This document shows, piece by piece, positions 1 through 5,774 of a DNA stretch of 5,774 nucleotides. The notes below the pieces were generated by a model. It did not search any database. It was given only the letters and a program-made list of their open reading frames with translations, and was not told the DNA's origin. Source of the DNA: Bacillaceae bacterium (lineage in GTDB: Bacteria; Bacillota; Bacilli; Bacillales; Amphibacillaceae); contig JASLIE010000182.1 of assembly GCA_030152985.1 (NCBI GenBank), forward strand, positions 1 to 5,774. The letters are read 5' to 3'. The translations under genes were made by a program, and so were the position numbers. The stretch's first letter is position 1. Each line of letters starts with the position of its first letter.

Positions 1-951
1 TTTTATCTTACTTTAAATAGTGTGATTACAGAAGAGACGGAAATAAACGCCCATTATCAGCAGATTCAAGCTGATCTTGAACGTGCAACAAATACCGATC
101 AAATTGTTGAGAATAAAGCAAGTAGTTTAGTCAATGCGGAGGAAATCGAAGCGGAACAATGGAAAGAATCTGTTCAAAAAGCAAAAGATGCAATCATTCA
201 AGGCTATGCGAAAAAAATAGTGATGGCACGTGAAATGCGTCTGACCTTTGAAAATGATTTAATTATTGGAGATATCATAGATGAACTGCTTAAAACACAA
301 CCAAATAGTTATGTATTTGCATTTGAGAAAGGGACAGATACATTTGTCGGAGCTACACCTGAACGCCTTGTAAAAGTTTCAGGTGAAAAACTTTTATCAA
401 CTTGTCTTGCTGGAACAATGCCTAGAGGTGAGACAGAAGAAGAGGACCAAGCACTAGCAGATGAATTATTTAATGATGCTAAAAATCGTGAAGAACATAA
501 TTATGTTGTAGAAATGATAACTGAAAGTATTGATCCAATGTGTAAGAAGGTCAAGGTAGCAGCTGAACCTTTCGTTCACCGGCTAAAAAATGTTCATCAC
601 CTATTTACACCAGTCACTGCTCAACTTAAAAATGACTACACAATTTTAGATATAGTGACTACACTGCATCCAACTCCGGCATTAGGTGGTCATCCTAATG
701 AAGAGTCACTTAAATTCATTCGTCAATATGAGTTACTTGACCGTGGTTGGTACGGTGCACCTGTTGGTTGGTTAGATGACCGATTTAACGGTGAGTTTGC
801 TGTAGCAATTCGGTCAGGTTTAATTCAAAAGAAAACAGCCTCATTATTTGCGGGTTGTGGTGTGATGCGTGATTCAGATGTGGAATTAGAATATGAGGAA
901 ACTAAGGTTAAATTTTTACCAATGCTGAATGTTTTGGAGGGTAAAGAATGA
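1..951 (+). CDS. menF: Isochorismate synthase MenF, 5'-truncated by window edge
   Basis: Converts chorismate to isochorismate, the entry step of menaquinone synthesis; cytosolic and Mg-dependent. The reading frame is open from base 1, so the GTG at 22 is not the true start. 316 residues are visible, against roughly 460-470 for the family, so about 150 N-terminal residues are missing. The visible part is the chorismate-binding domain. KKIVMARE (codons at 211-234) carries the lysine expected to be the catalytic base, probably the one at 214-216. It is followed by GATPERL, the LAGTMPRG loop, REEHNYVVEMI with a probable metal-binding Glu, HHLFTPV, LHPTPALGGHP, RGWYGAPVGW, GEFAVAIRSG, and a C-terminal AGCGV...EYEETKVKF segment with the second expected metal ligand. 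Anthranilate or aminodeoxychorismate synthase component I shares this fold, but the menD neighbour settles the assignment. The stop codon overlaps the menD start (ATGA). Confidence 0.96.
   Translation, partial: FYLTLNSVITEETEINAHYQQIQADLERATNTDQIVENKASSLVNAEEIEAEQWKESVQKAKDAIIQGYAKKIVMAREMRLTFENDLIIGDIIDELLKTQPNSYVFAFEKGTDTFVGATPERLVKVSGEKLLSTCLAGTMPRGETEEEDQALADELFNDAKNREEHNYVVEMITESIDPMCKKVKVAAEPFVHRLKNVHHLFTPVTAQLKNDYTILDIVTTLHPTPALGGHPNEESLKFIRQYELLDRGWYGAPVGWLDDRFNGEFAVAIRSGLIQKKTASLFAGCGVMRDSDVELEYEETKVKFLPMLNVLEGKE
936..941 (+). promoter_or_regulatory. Ribosome binding site of menD, inside menF
   Basis: GGAGGG lies 6 nt before the ATG at 948, within the last codons of menF. An in-frame TAA at 942-944, just upstream of the ATG, excludes a longer MenD. 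The position favours translational coupling between menF and menD. Confidence 0.85.
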
Positions 952-2684
952 ACCACATAGAAAGTCTTACAAGCTATATTGGTAATTTTATTGATGAACT
1001 TGCAGCGAACGGTGTCACTAATGTAGTCATTTCGCCTGGTTCACGATCGACACCACTTGCACTGCTTGCGGCAGCGCATAATGAAATAAAAGAACATGTA
1101 CTTGTCGATGAGAGATCAGCAGCTTATTTTGCGCTCGGGATTGCAAAAGAAACACAAGCACCTGTAGCGCTTATTTGTACTTCTGGAACAGCTGTTGCTA
1201 ATTATTTTCCTGCTGTAGTTGAAGCTTATCATGGGCGTGTTCCTTTACTTTTACTTACAGCAGACCGTCCGCACGAACTACGTGATATCGGTGCGCCACA
1301 AACAATCGACCAATTAAATATATTTGGCTCATTTGTTAAGAAGTTTTATGAGATGAGTCTGCCTGAGGGAAGTAAGGAAAGTTTACTTTATGTAAGAAAC
1401 CGAGCTAAACGCGCAGTTTCAATTGCAATGAATCAGGCATTAGGACCTGTTCATCTTAACTTTCCAATACGTGAACCTCTAACGCCTGATTTAAGTCTAA
1501 AATCGATTTGGGGGAATCGCGATAAACAAATCGAGTTAGCGACTGAAAAAGTGTTAACAAATGAATCGGTTAAATATTTAGGTAAGTTGATAAGTTCTAA
1601 AAAAAGACCACTTATTGTAGTTGGTCCTCAATATGACTCGGAACTAAGATCTCTAATTTACTCATTAAGTGATAAATTAGAGGCACCAATCCTTGCTGAT
1701 CCCTTGTCACAAATTCGCTCAAAGAAACATGTGAATTTGGTGGAAGGTTATGATGCTTTTTTAAAAGATGAGTCACTGCGTCAGTCGTTAGAGTGTGATT
1801 TAATTATTCGGTTTGGTGCAATGCCTATTTCAAAGAGCTATCTCTTTTATTTAAGAGAGCAAAAAAACTTAACGCACATAGTCATTGATGAATCAATTGA
1901 ATCAAGGGAACCAACAAATCGTAATTCAATTTATTTACATGTTAAAGCAGATGCCTTTTTAACCCAATTGAATCAAGTAGAGCTTGAAGGGACTAATCAG
2001 AGTTGGCTAGCTAAGTGGCAGAAAATAAATCAAGTGACTAAGGATGCTTTAAGCCAGTTGCCGAATGAATTAACAGAAGGGGCAGCGGTCAAAACATTAA
2101 TAGATAACTTACCTGATTCAAGCATTTTATTTGCTGGAAATAGTATGGCTGTTAGAGATGTCGATAGTTTTTATTTAGCTAATGATAAAGAACTGTTTAT
2201 TCATGCAAGTCGAGGTGCGAGTGGAATTGATGGTGTTGTGTCAACTGCACTAGGCATTGCTTCAGCAACAGAAAAACAGGTAACTTTATTAATTGGTGAT
2301 TTATCCTTTTATCATGATCTAAACGGTCTACTTGCTGCTATGCAGATGAATTTAAATTTAACAGTTTTATTAATTAACAATGATGGTGGTGGTATTTTTT
2401 CGTTTTTACCCCAATCTAATGAACCAACTTATTTCGAAAAAATATTTGGTACGCCACTTGGTATTGATTTTTCTTTAGCAATTGAGATGTATGGTGGACG
2501 TTATAAGCAAATAAAAACTTTAGACGAGTTAGGAGTTTCATTGAAAGAAAGTTATAGAAAACAAGGATTATCAGTCATTGAAGTTGTGACAAATCGTAAG
2601 GAGAATGTGATTTGGCATCAAGCGATATGGCAACAAATACAAACAAAGATAAATGAGAGGTTAGAAAATGACTCAAACATTTGA
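948..2684 (+). CDS. menD: SEPHCHC synthase MenD (thiamine diphosphate dependent)
   Basis: 2-succinyl-5-enolpyruvyl-6-hydroxy-3-cyclohexene-1-carboxylate synthase: decarboxylates 2-oxoglutarate on thiamine diphosphate and adds the succinyl semialdehyde unit to isochorismate. At 578 residues it is full length (about 556 in E. coli, about 580 in B. subtilis). The N-terminal PYR domain has SPGSRSTP at 29-36 (R33) and the cofactor-activating glutamate E55 in VDERSA. ADRPHELRDIGAPQ at 105-118 is the conserved substrate-binding stretch. The C-terminal PP domain has GNSMAVRD (397-404), RGASGIDG (422-429), GDLSFYHDLNGL (450-461) and NNDGGGIFSFLP (477-488), the MenD form of the GDG...NN metal/diphosphate motif. 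GDL in place of GDG is normal in this family. The start is fixed by the Shine-Dalgarno site at 936-941 and an in-frame stop at 942-944. It overlaps menF by 4 nt and menH by 17 nt. No key residue appears to be missing. Confidence 0.98.
   Translation: MNHIESLTSYIGNFIDELAANGVTNVVISPGSRSTPLALLAAAHNEIKEHVLVDERSAAYFALGIAKETQAPVALICTSGTAVANYFPAVVEAYHGRVPLLLLTADRPHELRDIGAPQTIDQLNIFGSFVKKFYEMSLPEGSKESLLYVRNRAKRAVSIAMNQALGPVHLNFPIREPLTPDLSLKSIWGNRDKQIELATEKVLTNESVKYLGKLISSKKRPLIVVGPQYDSELRSLIYSLSDKLEAPILADPLSQIRSKKHVNLVEGYDAFLKDESLRQSLECDLIIRFGAMPISKSYLFYLREQKNLTHIVIDESIESREPTNRNSIYLHVKADAFLTQLNQVELEGTNQSWLAKWQKINQVTKDALSQLPNELTEGAAVKTLIDNLPDSSILFAGNSMAVRDVDSFYLANDKELFIHASRGASGIDGVVSTALGIASATEKQVTLLIGDLSFYHDLNGLLAAMQMNLNLTVLLINNDGGGIFSFLPQSNEPTYFEKIFGTPLGIDFSLAIEMYGGRYKQIKTLDELGVSLKESYRKQGLSVIEVVTNRKENVIWHQAIWQQIQTKINERLENDSNI
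2655..2660 (+). promoter_or_regulatory. Ribosome binding site of menH, inside menD
   Basis: GAGAGG lies 7 nt before the ATG at 2668 and within the 3' end of menD. A TAG in the menH frame at 2662-2664 excludes any upstream start, so the 17-nt overlap with menD is real and not an over-extended call. Confidence 0.8.
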
Positions 2685-3483
2685 AGTAGCGGATGGGAGC
2701 TATGCTTATATTCATCATAAGCTTTCGAATCAAGAAGCAGAAACCCTAGTCTTTTTTCATGGTTTTACAAGTAGTAAAGCCACTTGGTACGAATTACTTG
2801 AGCAAATTAACTCTTATCATATCTTATTGATTGACTTACCAGGGCATGGTGAAACGAAGCTTAAGGGGCCAAGGACAATGCAGTCCTTTAGTGATGACTT
2901 TGCTTCCTTATTGAATTTTTTAGGAATACAAAAAGTTAATCTAATTGGCTACTCACTTGGTGGTCGAACAGCTCTGTCATTTGCACATTATTATCCAGAA
3001 CGTGTTGAACGTTTAATTTTAGAGAGCGCTTCACCAGGTTTGAGAACTCAAGAGGAGAGAAGGGCAAGAAGACAAGAAGATTCAAAACTTGCTGAATATA
3101 TTTTAAAAGAAGGCATTGAAAAATTCACATCTTATTGGCAAAATTTATTATTATTTGAAAGTCAGAAAAAATTATCAGAAGAACGTCAAAACAAAATCAA
3201 AAAAGAGCGACTCGCTCAAGATGAAGCGGGTCTCGCTATGTCACTTAAGTTTATGGGAACAGGCATGCAGCCTTCTTGGTGGGAATCACTCGAAACTGTG
3301 TCACAACCGGTCTTATTACTTGTTGGTGAAAAAGACGAAAAGTTTATAAAAATCAATAAAATGATGAATAAGTTGTTATTAAACGCAAACTTATATACAA
3401 TTGAAGACGTAGGACATGCTGTTCACATTGAAAATAGTCAGAAGTTTATGAAACACGTCCGAATGTTTTTAAAGAATAATTAA
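2668..3483 (+). CDS. menH: SHCHC synthase MenH (alpha/beta hydrolase fold)
   Basis: 2-succinyl-6-hydroxy-2,4-cyclohexadiene-1-carboxylate synthase: eliminates pyruvate from SEPHCHC, the MenD product. The 271 residues match the Bacillus form (YtxM/MenH, about 270). The alpha/beta hydrolase order is intact: HGF at 31-33 near the oxyanion hole, DLPGHGET at 56-63, nucleophile elbow GYSLGG at 94-99 with S96, probable acid D223 in GEKDEKF, and H250 in [10 protein letters not shown] charged helical cap of about residues 120-190 precedes [16 protein letters not shown] (191-206), which resembles the MenH-specific signature and separates it from generic hydrolases. Its place between menD and menB supports the call. 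It starts 17 nt inside menD and ends 22 nt before menB, with no terminator between them. Family members are often annotated simply as alpha/beta hydrolases. Confidence 0.93.
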   Translation: MTQTFEVADGSYAYIHHKLSNQEAETLVFFHGFTSSKATWYELLEQINSYHILLIDLPGHGETKLKGPRTMQSFSDDFASLLNFLGIQKVNLIGYSLGGRTALSFAHYYPERVERLILESASPGLRTQEERRARRQEDSKLAEYILKEGIEKFTSYWQNLLLFESQKKLSEERQNKIKKERLAQDEAGLAMSLKFMGTGMQPSWWESLETVSQPVLLLVGEKDEKFIKINKMMNKLLLNANLYTIEDVGHAVHIENSQKFMKHVRMFLKNN

Positions 3484-3505
3484 ATTACATAGAAGAGGTG
3501 CTAAA

Positions 3506-4327
3506 ATGAAAACAGTTCAGTGGAATAAAGCAGGCGAGTATGAAGAAATTATTTATGAGAAGCATAACGGGATTGCAAAGGTAACAATTAATCGTCCAGA
3601 AAAACGCAATGCATTTACCCCGCTTACAGTTCAAGAAATGATTCATGCCTTTACAGATGCGCGAGATGATTCACAAATTGGCGTTATTATTTTAACAGGT
3701 CAAGGTGACAAGGCCTTCTGTTCAGGTGGAGATCAATCAGTACGTGGTCATGGTGGCTATGTAGGTTCAGATGAAGTTCCACGTTTAAATGTCTTAGATT
3801 TACAGCGCTTAATCCGTACAATTCCAAAACCAGTGATCTCAATGGTCGCAGGTTATGCAATCGGTGGTGGTCATGTTTTACATGTTGTTAGTGATTTAAC
3901 AATTGCTGCTGATAACGCTATTTTTGGTCAAACCGGTCCACGTGTCGGAAGTTTCGATGCTGGATATGGGGCGGGTTATTTAGCACGTATGGTCGGACAT
4001 AAGCGAGCACGTGAGATTTGGTATTTATGTCGTCAATATAATGCAGAAGAAGCATATGAAATGGGAATGGTAAATAAGGTTGTTCCACTTGAGGAGCTTG
4101 AATCAGAAACACTTCAGTGGGCTTCAGAAATACTCGAAAATTCACCAACAGCAATCCGATTCTTAAAAGCATCATTTAATGCTGATACGGATGGCCTAGC
4201 AGGCTTGCAGCAAATGGGTGGAGATGCAACTTTACTTTATTATACAACGGATGAAGCTAAAGAAGGTCGAGATGCATTTAAAGAGAAGCGTAAACCTGAT
4301 TTCGATCAGTTCCCACGTTTTCCATAA
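3506..4327 (+). CDS. menB: 1,4-dihydroxy-2-naphthoyl-CoA synthase MenB (bicarbonate-type)
   Basis: Cyclises o-succinylbenzoyl-CoA, the MenE product, to 1,4-dihydroxy-2-naphthoyl-CoA by an intramolecular Claisen reaction. Crotonase fold, 273 residues, the usual length. Visible motifs are [10 protein letters not shown] (28-37), CSGGDQ (72-77) and GYAIGGGH (116-123), the last two forming the CoA and oxyanion-hole region. [14 protein letters not shown] (142-155) contains the catalytic S149 and D151. The glycine in QTG (G144) and the tryptophan in REIW (W172) match the type I enzymes that use bound bicarbonate as the base; type II enzymes have Asp in place of this Gly. The C-terminal [10 protein letters not shown] is a MenB hallmark that excludes ordinary enoyl-CoA hydratase. 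The start at 3506 has AGAGGTG at 3494-3500, spaced 5 nt. A hairpin terminator candidate follows 10 nt after the stop. Confidence 0.98.
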   Translation: MKTVQWNKAGEYEEIIYEKHNGIAKVTINRPEKRNAFTPLTVQEMIHAFTDARDDSQIGVIILTGQGDKAFCSGGDQSVRGHGGYVGSDEVPRLNVLDLQRLIRTIPKPVISMVAGYAIGGGHVLHVVSDLTIAADNAIFGQTGPRVGSFDAGYGAGYLARMVGHKRAREIWYLCRQYNAEEAYEMGMVNKVVPLEELESETLQWASEILENSPTAIRFLKASFNADTDGLAGLQQMGGDATLLYYTTDEAKEGRDAFKEKRKPDFDQFPRFP

Positions 4328-4337
4328 ACAAACTATC

Positions 4338-4377
4338 AAGGCCTTTGCTAGAATTTAGCAAAGGTCTTATTTTATTT
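4338..4377 (+). terminator. Intrinsic terminator or attenuator between menB and menE
   Basis: The left arm at 4338-4350 and right arm at 4356-4368 form a 13-bp stem, with all pairs Watson-Crick except one G-U (4341 with 4365), closing a 5-nt GAATT loop. The T-rich tail ATTTTATTT follows at 4369-4377. The hairpin lies in the 63-nt gap after menB. The tail is broken by two A residues and the stem is only moderately GC-rich, so termination is probably partial; menE downstream requires read-through or its own promoter. The strand is inferred from the T tail: the minus-strand side lacks a comparable run. Confidence 0.75.
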
Positions 4378-4384
4378 AGGAGTG
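4378..4384 (+). promoter_or_regulatory. Ribosome binding site of menE, abutting the terminator tail
   Basis: AGGAGTG lies 6 nt before the ATG at 4391 and directly after the T-rich tail of the hairpin. An in-frame TGA at 4385-4387 excludes an upstream start. Because the site is outside the stem, the hairpin should not itself block ribosome binding. Confidence 0.82.
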
Positions 4385-4390
4385 TGAAAA

Positions 4391-5774
4391 ATGACAGAAA
4401 AAATGCCACATTGGTTAGATGCTCGGGCCCGTATTTCGCCTCATAAAGTAGCGGTTGAAACGGAGACAAGTCAGATTACTTTTAAGGAACTTCAAATTGA
4501 AAGTAAGCAAATGGCATTTAAGCTAAGTAAATTAGGAGTAAAAAAAAATGAACACATAGCCATCTTAGCTAAGAACTCAATTGAGTATCTTGTGTTAATT
4601 TATGCTTTATCATATTTAGAGGCTGTTGGCGTTTTATTAAACATACGATTAACAGAAGCTGAGCTAAACTATCAAGTTGCAAAAAGTAATACAAAACTTG
4701 TTATAGCAGATTCGGATTACTTAGATTTAAAGCTTAATTGCCCAGTTTATTCTTTTGATAATCTAGCTAAATTAAAACAAAAAGAAGTCAACTTATCAGA
4801 GCAAATCGAACTTGACCGTCCATTTACAATGATGTTTACTTCAGGAACGACAGGTAATCCAAAAGCAGTTTTGCATAAATACCAACATCACTTTTATAGT
4901 GCAACAGCTTCAGTTTTTAATTTGGGGCTTCATGCTAATGAGAAGTGGCTATCTTCATTACCTATTTTTCACGTAGGCGGTTTTTCTGTTTTTATTAAAA
5001 GTGTTTTATATGGAATGCCAGTTTATTTAATGGAAAAATATGATAAAGAACTTGTGTTTAGAGCTATTCAAGAAAAAAACATTACAATAGCTTCATTTGT
5101 TACTCTAATGTTAATCGATTACCTTGAACTTTATGAAGAAAGAGGGGCGCTATCAAATAATCAGCTACGTGCGATTTTACTTGGTGGTGGTTCAGTAGCA
5201 GAACATATACTCACGCAAGCTTTAAATATAAATTTAAATGTTTTACAATCCTTTGGAATGACAGAAACTGCTTCTCAAATAGCTAGTTTATCGAGTGAGG
5301 ATGCATTGAGGAAAAAAGGTTCAGCAGGAAAAGCTTTACTGCCAGCGGAAATAAAAGTTGAAGAGACTGATGAATCAGGGGTCGGGGAAATTTTAGTTAA
5401 AGGGCCCATGGTTATTCAAAGTTATTATAACTCAGGAACAGAAAAGGATTTTGAAGCGGGTTGGTTAAAGACAGGAGACATTGGCTATCTAGATGATGAA
5501 GGTTTTCTTTATTTACTTGAAAGAAGAAGTGATTTGATTATATCAGGAGGAGAAAACATTTATCCAACTGAGGTTGAAAATGTGCTTCTTGCAGAAACAT
5601 CAATTTTAGAAATAGCAGTCGTTGGTAAGCAGGATGAAAAGTGGGGTGAAATACCTGTTGCTTTTATTCGTTCAAATAAACACTATACATTAAATGAATT
5701 ACAGGCGCTTATAAAGCCGAAACTTGCTAAATATAAATGGCCTAAAGAAATTTTTTATCTAGAAAAATTACCTC
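4391..5774 (+). CDS. menE: o-Succinylbenzoate-CoA ligase MenE, 3'-truncated by window edge
   Basis: Activates o-succinylbenzoate with ATP to the acyl-adenylate and then to the CoA thioester, the substrate of MenB. It belongs to the ANL adenylate-forming family. The frame is open from the ATG to the last base: 461 complete codons, against about 486 in B. subtilis, so roughly 25-30 residues are lost. Seen in order: the P-loop-like TSGTTGNPKA (150-159), PIFHVGG (191-197), LGGGS (264-268), SFGMTET (287-293), the TGD motif (361-363) with its ATP-ribose aspartate, and the hinge ERRSDLIISGGENIYPTEVE (377-396). The sequence ends in LEKLP, just where the family continues into the A10 segment with the catalytic adenylation lysine, so that residue cannot be checked. 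Other acyl-CoA ligases share these motifs; the assignment to MenE rests mainly on the men context and the compact length. The start is fixed by AGGAGTG and an in-frame stop at 4385-4387. Confidence 0.95.
   Translation, partial: MTEKMPHWLDARARISPHKVAVETETSQITFKELQIESKQMAFKLSKLGVKKNEHIAILAKNSIEYLVLIYALSYLEAVGVLLNIRLTEAELNYQVAKSNTKLVIADSDYLDLKLNCPVYSFDNLAKLKQKEVNLSEQIELDRPFTMMFTSGTTGNPKAVLHKYQHHFYSATASVFNLGLHANEKWLSSLPIFHVGGFSVFIKSVLYGMPVYLMEKYDKELVFRAIQEKNITIASFVTLMLIDYLELYEERGALSNNQLRAILLGGGSVAEHILTQALNINLNVLQSFGMTETASQIASLSSEDALRKKGSAGKALLPAEIKVEETDESGVGEILVKGPMVIQSYYNSGTEKDFEAGWLKTGDIGYLDDEGFLYLLERRSDLIISGGENIYPTEVENVLLAETSILEIAVVGKQDEKWGEIPVAFIRSNKHYTLNELQALIKPKLAKYKWPKEIFYLEKLP

Noticed and set aside
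22..951. GTG at 22 as the start of a short MenF
   Set aside because: The frame is open back to base 1, the N-terminal third of the family is absent, and there is no Shine-Dalgarno site before 22. The gene simply begins outside the window.
1837..1860. Imperfect inverted repeat (GCT..CTCTT / AAGAGAGC) within menD
   Set aside because: The stem needs a 2-nt bulge, lies inside coding sequence, and has no T tail; likely chance in AT-rich DNA.
2397..2411. GDL instead of GDG in the MenD diphosphate motif as a possible lost cofactor site
   Set aside because: The GDL form (codons at 2295-2303) is normal for MenD, including E. coli MenD, and the NNDGGG half (from about 2376) is intact.
3116..3349. 77-codon + strand reading frame inside menH
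   Set aside because: It lies entirely within menH in another frame, has a lysine-rich low-complexity product, no recognisable domain and no convincing ribosome binding site. The menH frame has all the family motifs.
3918..4175. 85-codon minus-strand reading frame inside menB
   Set aside because: It is antisense to the most conserved part of menB (the [10 protein letters not shown] region), with no recognisable motif; an open frame here is explained by the codon bias of the coding strand.
4205..4246. Possible promoter for menE (TTGCAG and TATTAT/TATACA) in the 3' end of menB
   Set aside because: The two boxes are separated by about 27 nt or more, too far for a sigma-A type promoter, and both lie in conserved MenB coding sequence.
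4278..4469. 63-codon minus-strand reading frame across the menB-menE junction
   Set aside because: It runs antisense through the menB end, the hairpin and the menE start. It has no family resemblance, and both + strand genes are certain.

Overview
The window is a stretch of the classical menaquinone (vitamin K2) biosynthesis operon, all on the + strand, in the order menF-menD-menH-menB-menE. The AT-rich sequence, strong Shine-Dalgarno sites (GGAGGG, GAGAGG, AGAGGTG, AGGAGTG), this gene order, and protein motifs that closely resemble the Bacillus subtilis enzymes as I remember them all point to a low-GC Gram-positive bacterium of the Bacillales, probably Bacillaceae. The genus cannot be fixed from the sequence alone.

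Layout: 1-951 is the 3' two thirds of menF (isochorismate synthase), whose 5' end lies outside the window. 948-2684 is a complete menD (SEPHCHC synthase, thiamine diphosphate dependent). 2668-3483 is a complete menH (SHCHC synthase, alpha/beta hydrolase fold). 3506-4327 is a complete menB (DHNA-CoA synthase, crotonase fold). 4338-4377 is a strong hairpin with a T-rich tail, probably an intrinsic terminator or attenuator. 4391-5774 is menE (o-succinylbenzoate-CoA ligase), cut by the right edge just before the expected catalytic-lysine motif. menF/menD overlap by 4 nt and menD/menH by 17 nt. menH and menB are separated by 22 nt, and menB and menE by 63 nt. No stretch longer than 63 nt lacks a gene.

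Pathway: MenF converts chorismate to isochorismate. MenD adds the succinic semialdehyde unit from 2-oxoglutarate to give SEPHCHC. MenH eliminates pyruvate to give SHCHC. MenC (not in this window, perhaps just downstream) dehydrates this to o-succinylbenzoate. MenE activates it to the CoA thioester, and MenB closes the ring to 1,4-dihydroxy-2-naphthoyl-CoA. The quinone made from this carries electrons in the respiratory chain.

I found no undescribed system here. The only point that goes beyond routine annotation is the terminator-like hairpin inside the operon between menB and menE, which may set a lower expression level for menE and anything downstream.
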